Of a stretch of 64,000 nucleotides of DNA, positions 36,037-43,676 are shown piece by piece. How positions within the stretch are numbered: the stretch's first letter is position 1; each line of letters starts with the position of its first letter. The DNA comes from Draconibacterium sediminis (GTDB lineage Bacteria > Bacteroidota > Bacteroidia > Bacteroidales > Prolixibacteraceae): contig NZ_JRHC01000002.1 in assembly GCF_000949475.1 (NCBI RefSeq), positions 372,001-436,000 of the forward strand, in the 5' to 3' direction. Position numbers and translations under genes: made by a program. A model generated the notes under the pieces. It searched no databases. It worked only from the letters and a program-made list of their open reading frames with translations, and had not been told where the DNA came from.

Positions 36037-37011
36037 ATGTTGAAAATTGAAGATAAACTGGGCAGAAGATTTGAAAAGCTGAGAATAAGTCTCCTGAACT
36101 CGTGTAATTTTTCATGCATTTATTGTGTTGACAATGAGTTTGATGAAAATGCAAACCTTCAACCCGATCAAAACGGCGCTGATAAATCCATTTCGGTTGA
36201 AGAATTTACACAGTTAATTCAGGCAGTACACCGCTTAACGGGCCTTAAAAGCGTTCGGTTAACCGGCGGCGAACCTTTGCTTTATTCCAATCTTTACCCA
36301 CTTATTGAAAACATTAAAAAGCTCGGGATTAACGATATCCGTTTAACCACTAATGCGTTTTTCCTGAAAGAAAATGCCGAAAAACTGGTGAATGCGGGAG
36401 TAAATTCAATCAACATTTCGGTGGATGCCATCGACAACAAAACCTTTGGGAAAATCATTCGCCGATCGGATACATCGCGGGTTTTCCAGGGTATTGAAGT
36501 AGCTGCTAAGGCAGGATTAAATATAAAACTGAATGCGGTTATCATGCGGGGGAAAAACGATTCGCAAATTGTTCCGCTACTTGATTATGCCACCGAACTG
36601 GGGGTAAAAATCCGCTACCTGGAGTTGATGAAAATGGGGCATTTATACCATTCGGAGAACGGACTTTTCTTTCCGGAGAAAGAGATTCTTTCAACGATTC
36701 AGGAAAAATACGAAATTGAAGAAATGAAGCGCGAGCATGCATCAACAGCACATTACTGGCGTACTTCAAACGGTGGGGTTTTTGGAATTATCGCCAACGA
36801 ATCGACACCATTTTGTCACGACTGTAACCGTTTACGATTGGATAGCAACGGCTACTTTTTTGGCTGTCTGAGCAATGCCCACGGCGAAAAACTGATGCCG
36901 TATATCGATAACGAACAGCTACTTGCTGAGAAACTAAAAGGATTGCTGTTGCTTAAACAAGCAGTGAAATTCCACGGCAGCGAATTATCAATGAGAAATA
37001 TAGGAGGCTAA
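36037..37011 (+). CDS. moaA: GTP 3',8-cyclase, radical SAM
   Basis: A 324-residue MoaA. The radical SAM cluster motif is CNFSCIYC (about 23-30), the second cluster is CHDC plus a cysteine 14 residues later (HDCNRLRLDSNGYFFGC), and the protein ends in the essential Gly-Gly. It performs the first step of molybdopterin synthesis, converting GTP to 3',8-cyclo-dihydroGTP. MoaC, which acts next, is not encoded in the window. It is one base from moaD; an AGGAGG at 37002-37007 within its last codons gives moaD a strong Shine-Dalgarno site, rare in this phylum. Confidence 0.95.
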   Translation: MLKIEDKLGRRFEKLRISLLNSCNFSCIYCVDNEFDENANLQPDQNGADKSISVEEFTQLIQAVHRLTGLKSVRLTGGEPLLYSNLYPLIENIKKLGINDIRLTTNAFFLKENAEKLVNAGVNSINISVDAIDNKTFGKIIRRSDTSRVFQGIEVAAKAGLNIKLNAVIMRGKNDSQIVPLLDYATELGVKIRYLELMKMGHLYHSENGLFFPEKEILSTIQEKYEIEEMKREHASTAHYWRTSNGGVFGIIANESTPFCHDCNRLRLDSNGYFFGCLSNAHGEKLMPYIDNEQLLAEKLKGLLLLKQAVKFHGSELSMRNIGG

Positions 37012-37012
37012 A

Positions 37013-37255
37013 ATGAATAGAAAGATTGTATGTTTTGCGGGTCTGAAGAAGTTCTTTGGCGACGAAACCAGCGTTGAAGTGGCACCAGAAGAAAGTTATG
37101 CCAACTTATTGGAAAAACTGGGTGAATTAAACCCGGAAGCAAAAGAGGTACTGACCAGCTGCCGGATTGCGGTGAACGAAAAATTTGTACCACTCGATGA
37201 AACGATAAAAGACCAAACCACATTGTTTTTAATTCCTCCGTCAAGCGGAGGATAA
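37013..37255 (+). CDS. moaD: Molybdopterin synthase small subunit
   Basis: An 80-residue beta-grasp, ubiquitin-like protein ending PPSSGG. The C-terminal Gly-Gly is adenylated by MoeB and then thiocarboxylated to donate sulfur. FAGLKKFFGDETSVEV and LFLIPPSSGG match the MoaD pattern. It sits between moaA and moaE in one operon. Confidence 0.94.
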   Translation: MNRKIVCFAGLKKFFGDETSVEVAPEESYANLLEKLGELNPEAKEVLTSCRIAVNEKFVPLDETIKDQTTLFLIPPSSGG

Positions 37256-37265
37256 ATCAATAGAT

Positions 37266-37736
37266 ATGAAGCACATTCAAAATACAGCGATTAATTACAG
37301 TGAACTGTTTGATGACTTCAGGCATCCGCATAGTGGTGCGGTAGTGCTGTTTAGCGGCGAAGTTCGTGATAATAATAAAGGCCGGGCAGTAACACATTTG
37401 GAATACGAAGCCTACGCGCCCATGGCAAATAAAATGATTAGCGAGATTTTGGAAGAAGCAAAATCGCGCTTTAAGCTAAACCAGGCAGCCTGTGTTCATC
37501 GTGTTGGGCGTGTTGAGATCAGTGGCTGTGCGGTTGTGGTGATCACCGGCTCAGGCCACCGAAAAGAAGCTTATGATGCCAACCGCTACATTATCGACCG
37601 CGTGAAAAATGAAGTCCCCATTTGGAAGCACGAGTTTTTTGCTGACGGCACCAGCGAATGGGGCCAAAACTGCGATTGCGTAAGCAACGATCACCATAAT
37701 CACCAACATCATCACCATTATGAAAGAGCTGAATAA
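37266..37736 (+). CDS. moaE: Molybdopterin synthase catalytic subunit, His-rich tail
   Basis: A 156-residue MoaE. Core motifs are GAVVLFSGEVRDNNKGRAVTHLEYEAY, CVHRVGRVEISGCAVVV and PIWKHEFFADGTSEWG, with the catalytic Lys in IWKHE. After the core comes an extra tail with nine His in about 12 residues (SNDHHNHQHHHHYE), beyond the usual MoaE end. The tail overlaps the moeB start by 17 bases. It could bind metal, or it may be a by-product of the overlapping reading frame. Confidence 0.93.
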   Translation: MKHIQNTAINYSELFDDFRHPHSGAVVLFSGEVRDNNKGRAVTHLEYEAYAPMANKMISEILEEAKSRFKLNQAACVHRVGRVEISGCAVVVITGSGHRKEAYDANRYIIDRVKNEVPIWKHEFFADGTSEWGQNCDCVSNDHHNHQHHHHYERAE

Positions 37737-38436
37737 TGAAGACCGGACACGATTTACACGTCATTTTTCCTTATCGGAAATTGGCCTTACCGGCCAGTTA
37801 AAACTGAAAAATGCGCGTGTACTGGTAATTGGTGCCGGCGGATTGGGAAGTCCGTTGCTGGTGTATCTGGCAGCTGCCGGAATTGGCAACATCGGCATTG
37901 TTGACAATGATGTGGTGAGCACCTCGAACCTGCAACGACAAATACTTTATACCTCCGCAGAAGTGGGACAAAAAAAGGTAGAGATCGCTGCCCGAAAGAT
38001 AAAGGCCTTGTATCCGGAAATGGAGATTCAGTCCTATGATACAAAACTGGATGAATCCAACGCCGAAGAGCTTTTTCAACAATACGATGTGATTGCCGAC
38101 TGCACCGATAATTATAAAACCCGGCTGCTGATCGGTTTAAAATCGGCAAGTTTAAACAAACCACTGGCTTTTGCTTCGGTGCTAAATTACGAGGGGCAAA
38201 TAAGTGTATTTAATTATCAGAACGGACCTGTTTATACCAACCTGTTTCCAATAACCCCAAAAGACGGGATTTACGAGGAAGATGACATTGGCCTTTTAGG
38301 TGTGTTACCCGGAATAACAGGAACGCTGCAGGCTAATGAAATCATAAAAATAATTACCGGTTACGGTGAAGTAATCAGCGGAAAACTATTGGTGTTTAAT
38401 ATCCGCGATAACCGGTTTAACCTGTTTCGGTTTTGA
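37720..38436 (+). CDS. moeB: MoeB/ThiF-family adenylyltransferase lacking zinc cysteines
   Basis: A 238-residue E1-like enzyme. ATP-binding elements are VLVIGAGGLGSPLLVYLAAAGIG, DNDVVSTSNLQRQILY and IADCTDNYKTRLLIG. It adenylates the MoaD C-terminus. The zinc-binding CxxC of typical MoeB (CYRCLFP-like) reads PVYTNLFP here, and the C-terminal CxxC is also absent; the only cysteine is in ADCTDN. Position after moaE supports the MoeB role, though it could also serve ThiS. The fourth gene of the moa operon. Confidence 0.9.
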   Translation: MKELNNEDRTRFTRHFSLSEIGLTGQLKLKNARVLVIGAGGLGSPLLVYLAAAGIGNIGIVDNDVVSTSNLQRQILYTSAEVGQKKVEIAARKIKALYPEMEIQSYDTKLDESNAEELFQQYDVIADCTDNYKTRLLIGLKSASLNKPLAFASVLNYEGQISVFNYQNGPVYTNLFPITPKDGIYEEDDIGLLGVLPGITGTLQANEIIKIITGYGEVISGKLLVFNIRDNRFNLFRF

Positions 38437-38790
38437 GTGAAGATGGAACGCTGATAACGCTGATTTAGCAGATATTCACTGATTTATCTGTAAAGTTTAA
38501 AAACAAACCTCAAAACACAAAAGCTACTAAATGAAATATTCGGAAAACGATTGAATCATTTTGAGTATAGATGGAACGCTGATGACGCTGATTTTACAGA
38601 TACTCACTGATTTATCGATTCTGCTTCTTAAACTTACCTCAATAACTCAAAAGTTTCTAAATGAAAAATTCGGTAAAACAATTGAATCATTTTGAGTATA
38701 GGAGGAACGCTGATGACGCGGATTTCAACTGATAATCACAGATAAATCAGCGAAAATCAGTTCGATCAGTGTCATCTGCGTTCTATTCCT
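38437..38790. repeat. Three tandem copies of a GGAACGCTGATGACGCTGATTT repeat
   Basis: Units start near 38442, 38570 and 38701, spaced about 128 and 131 bases. Each opens GATGGAACGCTGATGACG or close, followed by CACTGATTTATC and a variable middle ending TTGAATCATTTTGAGTATAG. The third unit differs: its far end holds an inverted copy (GTCATCTGCGTTCTATTCCT), so it can fold as a long hairpin. Such GGAACGC...GCGTTC elements are common between Bacteroidota genes. It fills the gap between the convergent moeB and molybdenum hydroxylase genes. Confidence 0.85.
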
Positions 38791-38794
38791 AGAT

Positions 38795-41011
38795 CTATCC
38801 AATACTGTTTTTCACAAATGGCTGATGGTAATAGCGCTCTCCGTTGGCTTTGTATAATGCGTTGGCCAGCGCTCCCATTACCGGAGGATAAGGTGGTTCG
38901 CCCAATCCGGTCGGGTCGATATTGTTTTCCACAAAATGTACTTCTATTTCTTTGGGTGCTTCGCCATGCCTGATCAACCGATACATATCGAAATTGTTTT
39001 GTTCCGGCTGGCCTTCACTAAAGGTCAAACCGCTGTACATGGCGTGGCCGATTCCATCCACAATACTTCCTTCCGTCATGTTAACCGCAGCATCGGGATT
39101 TACCACAATTCCACAATCAACCGAAGCATATACTTTTTCAATTACCGGCTCTCCATCCTTGTTGGCAATATCCACCACATTTGCCACATACGAATTGTGA
39201 CAAAAATAAGCGGCAACACCCCGGCTTTTACCTTCGGAGTTGGTATCCCAGCCCGATTTCTCGCGAACCTGTTCCAAAACGCCGGCATAACGGGCTGCAT
39301 CATAATCGTTGTTGCTGCCCACCGGATTTTCCTGTGCGCGTTTCAGCAAGTCAAGGCGAAACTGAATAGGATCTTTGCCAGCAGCTTCCGCCACCTCATC
39401 AAGGAATGACTGTTCGGCTACAGCATTAAAATTGGAGCCTGGAGCACGGAAGGCACCGGTACTTATGTTGGTATCCACTGAAAAACTTTCGGCAAGGTAA
39501 TTATCAACACTTCCTGCCGGAAAACGGTTGGCATGCAACGGACTGTCGGGGATACCTCCCATTCGAACATGGAAACCTATCAGGTTATTATCGGCATCCA
39601 GCGCTGCACGGTATAGGGCATGGTAAGCCGGACGGTAAATTCCGTACGACATATCGTCTTCGCGCGAGTAGATCAACTTTACAGGTGCTTTCACCTTTTG
39701 TGAAATAACAGCTGCTTCCACCATAAAGTGGCCATACAGTCGTCGACCGAAACCACCTCCCATACGGGTCATTTGCACATCCACTTTTTCCAATGGCAAC
39801 CCCAAACGGGCAGCAACCGTTTTCTCCATAAACTCCGGCGTTTGAGTGGGTCCTGCCAACAGCGCAAAATCATCTTTTACGTCGGCAAAAAAGTTCATGG
39901 GTTCCATTGGGTTGTGCGCCTGAAATGGAGCAGTATAAGTTCGTTCAATTACTTTGGCAGCCTTTCTAAACGCTTCTTCAGGATTTCCGTCGCGGCGCCG
40001 TTCCCTACTTGAGTTGGCTGCTGCTTCTTCCATTTTTTTGTAATGATCGGCAGTGTTTTCAAAACCTACAGGAACACCCTGCGAATTGTCTTCCGCGATA
40101 GGTTCCCACTCCACATTTAGCATCAGTTTGGCATTCATCACCTCCCAGGTTGACTTACCGACTACAGCCACTAATTCGGTAAACGATGTTATATCAGACC
40201 ACTGCCATTCATAGTCGTCGTTATACGTTTTTATGGCAAAAACATCAATTATCCCGGGCATTGCTTTTGCCTCGGTGGCATCAAACGATTTAAGTTTCAT
40301 TCCAAAAGCCGGCGGATGCTCGATCATGGCAATCACCATTCCTTCGGCTTTATAATCCAGGCCAAACAAAGGTTTTCCGGTAACTATTTTTGGGCCATCC
40401 ACATTTTTTCTTGAGGTACCTATAATGGTAAAATCCTTTATGTCTTTCAACTCTACCTCTTCAGGAACGGTCAGTTCAGCTGCGGCAGAGGCCATTTCAC
40501 CATAACCGGCTTCTTTTCCGCTGACCGTATGATACAAAACTCCGGCTTCGGTAGTAATTTCATCCACCGGAACTTTCCATTCGTGGGCAGCAGCCTCGCG
40601 TAACATTCTGCGGGCGGTTGCACCGGCCATTCGGAGTCCGTTCCACCCTTGACGGATAGACTGGCTACCTCCTGCCAACTGCCGGGTGAAAATATCTGTG
40701 TTCAGCGGCGCCTGTTCTACCATTACAAACTTCCAGTCAACATCCAGTTCATCGGCCACAATCATCGGCATCGATGTTTTTACATTCTGGCCAATTTCAG
40801 GATTGGGCGACATAATGGTAACCGCTCCGTTGTTCCCGATCTTTAAAAAACCGTTTAACTCATACCATTCATCGGGCATGGTTAGTTGTTTGGGCGAATC
40901 GGTGGTGCAAGCCGGAGCCAGCCAACTAAAAGTCAGCAGTAATCCGCCACCGGCCAATGCCGAGCTTCGTATAAAAGAACGTCTATCGAGTTTTGTTTTA
41001 ACCGTTGTCAT
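38795..41011 (-). CDS. Molybdenum hydroxylase large subunit (IorB/aldehyde oxidoreductase type)
   Basis: A 738-residue exported molybdopterin-binding subunit. The N-terminus is a Tat signal (DRRSFIRSSALAGGGLLLTF). Molybdopterin-binding segments include GGFGRRLYGHFMVEAAVIS, TGAFRAPGSNFNAVAEQSFLDE and, near the C-terminus, GLGEPPYPPVMGALANAL, in which the Glu is the catalytic base. This is the layout of isoquinoline 1-oxidoreductase beta-type proteins, which form a two-subunit enzyme without a separate FAD subunit. It acts in the periplasm on a heterocycle or aldehyde, identity unknown. It follows the Fe-S subunit gene by 56 bases. Confidence 0.93.
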   Translation of the reverse strand: MTTVKTKLDRRSFIRSSALAGGGLLLTFSWLAPACTTDSPKQLTMPDEWYELNGFLKIGNNGAVTIMSPNPEIGQNVKTSMPMIVADELDVDWKFVMVEQAPLNTDIFTRQLAGGSQSIRQGWNGLRMAGATARRMLREAAAHEWKVPVDEITTEAGVLYHTVSGKEAGYGEMASAAAELTVPEEVELKDIKDFTIIGTSRKNVDGPKIVTGKPLFGLDYKAEGMVIAMIEHPPAFGMKLKSFDATEAKAMPGIIDVFAIKTYNDDYEWQWSDITSFTELVAVVGKSTWEVMNAKLMLNVEWEPIAEDNSQGVPVGFENTADHYKKMEEAAANSSRERRRDGNPEEAFRKAAKVIERTYTAPFQAHNPMEPMNFFADVKDDFALLAGPTQTPEFMEKTVAARLGLPLEKVDVQMTRMGGGFGRRLYGHFMVEAAVISQKVKAPVKLIYSREDDMSYGIYRPAYHALYRAALDADNNLIGFHVRMGGIPDSPLHANRFPAGSVDNYLAESFSVDTNISTGAFRAPGSNFNAVAEQSFLDEVAEAAGKDPIQFRLDLLKRAQENPVGSNNDYDAARYAGVLEQVREKSGWDTNSEGKSRGVAAYFCHNSYVANVVDIANKDGEPVIEKVYASVDCGIVVNPDAAVNMTEGSIVDGIGHAMYSGLTFSEGQPEQNNFDMYRLIRHGEAPKEIEVHFVENNIDPTGLGEPPYPPVMGALANALYKANGERYYHQPFVKNSIG

Positions 41012-41067
41012 GTGTAATGATTTTAATGTTAGTGAATGCGAAAAGCGTAGTACCTGTGTGGTGCAGA

Positions 41068-41523
41068 TTAAGAATTAGCGGCTGTTTTAATGGCCTTTTT
41101 AATCCGTGTGTAGGTTCCGCACCGGCAAATATTACCATGCATGGCCATCTCAATTTCTTCGTCGCTGGGCGATGGATTCGCATTTAATAATCCTGCAGCG
41201 TTCATAATTTGTCCGCTTTGGCAGTAACCGCATTGCGGCACATCTTCTTCGATCCAGGCTTTTTGAAGCGGGTGATCCCCGTTTTCCGAAAGCCCTTCGA
41301 TTGTAGTGATTTCCTTGTCGCCCACCGAGTCGACAAAAGTGATACACGAACGCGTTGCAACCCCGTTAACCAAAATGGTGCACGCCCCACACTGTGCAAT
41401 TCCACAGCCGAATTTTGTTCCTACTAAATCCAGATGATCTCTGAGTACCCAAAGCATTGGAGTTGACGGATCAACATCCACTTCATGCTGTTTTCCGTTG
41501 ATGTTTAGATTAAATACTGCCAT
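41068..41523 (-). CDS. Molybdenum hydroxylase (2Fe-2S) small subunit
   Basis: A 151-residue subunit with two [2Fe-2S] clusters. The plant-ferredoxin-like N-terminus holds KFGCGIAQCGACTILVNGVATRSC; the helical C-terminal domain holds QCGYCQSGQIM and NICRCGTYTRIKKAI. It passes electrons from the molybdenum site onward. It has no signal of its own and is probably carried through the Tat system together with the large subunit. First gene of the two-gene operon. Confidence 0.95.
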   Translation of the reverse strand: MAVFNLNINGKQHEVDVDPSTPMLWVLRDHLDLVGTKFGCGIAQCGACTILVNGVATRSCITFVDSVGDKEITTIEGLSENGDHPLQKAWIEEDVPQCGYCQSGQIMNAAGLLNANPSPSDEEIEMAMHGNICRCGTYTRIKKAIKTAANS

Positions 41524-41803
41524 TTATTTATAGATTTTAAACCATGTTACGAAGCTAAAACAGTAAGATATACAGTTTTTTAGATATTTTACTAACACCC
41601 TTTACAACAAAGACTTATCGTAAATGTTCAGGAATAAATAAAGAATTCTGAAAGAGGCCCAGGTTCTGCAATACATGGTTGTTTTGCTGACGTTTATCGT
41701 GGCTTGAGTAGTGAGTAATGAGTAGAGTGAAAAAGCAAATACCCGCAACACATTACCCGGATATTTAAAAATAGCATGGTAACGAGTATTTTGAACATTA
41801 CCC
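41524..41803. other. Non-coding gap before array 2
   Basis: I see no gene, RNA or clear promoter consensus in this stretch. It contains AT-rich sequence upstream of the Fe-S subunit gene and a short GTAGTGAGTAATGAGTAGAG tract near 41707. Confidence 0.4.
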
Positions 41804-42349
41804 AGCGTACGCCTGCGAAAGCAGTAAATAGAACTCTGGGAAGCTTTCGCAGCACTACGAAAGGACTTTTGAGAACACAGTGGAGCTTTTGTAGCAGCAC
41901 GAAAGCACTAAATAGAACTATTTGGTGACAGCGTACGCCTGCGAAAGCAGTAAATAGGACTCTGAGAAGCTTTCACAGCACTACGAAAGGATTTTTGAGA
42001 ACTCGGTGGAGCGTTCGTAGCAGTACGAAAGCACTAAATAGAACTATTTGGTGGTAGCGTACGCCTGCGAAAGCAGTAAATAGTACTCCGGGAAGCTTTC
42101 GCAGCACTACGAAAGGACTTTTGAGAACTCGGTGGAGCTTTCGTAGCAGTACGAAATCAGTAAATAGAACTATTTGATGGCAGCGTACGCTCGCGAAAGC
42201 AGTAAATAGGACTCCGGGAAGCTTTCGCAGCACTACGAAAGGACTTTTGAGAACTCGGTGGAGCTTTCGTAGCAGTACGAAAGCACTAAATAGTAGTCGG
42301 TGAAGCTTTCGCAGTCCTGCGAAAGTTACAAATAGAGCTCCGGGGCACT
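41804..42349. repeat. Array 2: thirteen 42-bp units in a 126-bp higher-order repeat
   Basis: The word CGAAA recurs at 41816 and then every 42 bases exactly to 42320, thirteen times. Units cycle as three types A-B-C (GCGTACGCCTGCGAAAGC; GCTTTCGCAGCACTACGAAAGG; GCTTTCGTAGCAGTACGAAAGC), so a 126-bp block repeats four times plus one extra unit. The best C unit has a perfect 9-bp dyad, GCTTTCGTA (42263-42271) and TACGAAAGC (42276-42284), with a GCAG centre. Spacers hold AAATAG-AA-CTATTT. The same 42-bp period and dyad core occur in array 1. It is not coding. Confidence 0.92.
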
Positions 42350-42406
42350 CTTGCAATCAAACAGTTAGCTATTTTTGTATGACAATAGGCTTTCGGAACT
42401 CTGCAT

Positions 42407-42519
42407 GTAGCAGGCCTTTTGGGCTAAAGCCCGGTTCTGCGGGGCTATGCTTAACCCCGGCATTAATGCCGGGGTTAGTGATTCAGTTTCCAGGGTTGGG
42501 CTTTAGCCCCCTATGCTAC
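42407..42519. repeat. 113-bp nested palindromic element
   Basis: Outer ends GTAGCA (42407) and TGCTAC (42514-42519) pair. Inside, GGGCTAAAGCCC (42421-42432) and GGGCTTTAGCCC (42498-42509) are each palindromic and complementary to each other. The centre (42453-42476) is a perfect 24-bp palindrome, with arms AACCCCGGCATT. The layout resembles GC-rich intergenic elements known in Bacteroidota. No gene is present between it and 42795. Confidence 0.82.
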
Positions 42520-42795
42520 CCCGATTTATTAGAAAGGGTATTCATAGCCAAAGAGATAAACTAAATACAAGGAATTAAAGCACTGTTGTTTTATTTTTTT
42601 ATTATGCTAACTTTAAGCTCCGAATAAAAACCATAGCCGTTGAATACGCGCCCTGAAATAACAACAGCAAATAACACTTACAAGATTCAATATTGTATAC
42701 CTAAACCTCGTATAATTTCCTGTATATGGAATTATTGTACGGTTTTCGTGTAGATATAAACTTGTAGTGGCTAAGTTTAAGAAAACGAAGTACCT

Positions 42796-43473
42796 ATGAA
42801 TAAAACTATACGAAATTCAATAATAATAGTAATTGTGATACTTGGATTAGTATTTGTCGTGATAGTTAAGTTCATTGGACCTTTAATGGCCGATGAAGCA
42901 AGACACATTGATGTAACTGATTTATATGATTATGTTGAAGATGGAGATATTATTTTTCAAACATCAAAATCAAGCCAGAGTAAAGCTATTCAAATAGCTA
43001 CAAATTCAAAATATAGTCATCTCGGAATTATTTATAAGATTGAAGGAAATTGTTTTGTTTACGAAGCTGTCCAGCCAGTTAAGTTGACAGCATTAGAGGA
43101 ATGGATTGACCGTGGAGAAAAAAGACATTTTGTAATTAAACGACTTAAAAACTCAGATAAAATCCTGACTACTGACATTAAAAATAAAATGAAAACCGAG
43201 GGAGAAAAGTATAGAGGAAAGAATTATGATTTGTATTTCGAGTGGTCAGATGATAGAATTTACTGTTCTGAATTGGTATGGAAAATTTATAAAAATGCAG
43301 CAAACGTTGAAATCGGGAAACTACAAAGATTAAGCGAATTTAATTTGAAAGATAAGACTGTAATACAGAAACTTAAAGAAAGATATGGAGAAAATATTCC
43401 AAAGGATGAAATTGTTATTTCTCCATCAAGCATGTTTGAAAGCGAAAAGTTGACTTCGATTTATATTGAATAA
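42796..43473 (+). CDS. YiiX/YebB-like NlpC/P60-type cysteine hydrolase
   Basis: A 225-residue protein with an N-terminal transmembrane or signal helix (about 9-28). The catalytic domain shows DGDIIFQTSKSSQSKAIQIATNSKYSHLGIIY, with the histidine in KYSHLGI, and YCSELVWKIY with the cysteine. This is the circularly permuted NlpC/P60 arrangement of YiiX/YycO-type proteins, which act on peptidoglycan peptides or lipids. The gene is AT-rich, stands alone, and begins the low-GC accessory stretch. Confidence 0.85.
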   Translation: MNKTIRNSIIIVIVILGLVFVVIVKFIGPLMADEARHIDVTDLYDYVEDGDIIFQTSKSSQSKAIQIATNSKYSHLGIIYKIEGNCFVYEAVQPVKLTALEEWIDRGEKRHFVIKRLKNSDKILTTDIKNKMKTEGEKYRGKNYDLYFEWSDDRIYCSELVWKIYKNAANVEIGKLQRLSEFNLKDKTVIQKLKERYGENIPKDEIVISPSSMFESEKLTSIYIE

Positions 43474-43676
43474 TAACCAGGCCACAACAATGTATGAAAA
43501 CAATAGCCGAGACAGTAGTAAAATCAAGGGTTGCAGCCTGCTTCAACTGCATAGCGGTTTGACAGGAAAAAAGCCCGCAATCTACCACTACTCATACAAT
43601 TTACCCTTGGCATAATTTTTACAAAGACATTTATGGAATTAATGAAAGTTTTGCATCCTATGAGAAAAATTATATT

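Noticed and set aside
41973-42356. Minus-strand open frame with 14-residue repeats inside array 2
   Set aside because: It is open only because the unit length of 42 is a multiple of three; residues follow the repeat exactly, there is no ribosome site or family, and it ends at the array edge. The same applies to 41694-41900.
42379-42564. Plus-strand open frame across the palindromic element
   Set aside because: It is a translation of nested palindromes, with no start context and no recognisable domain.
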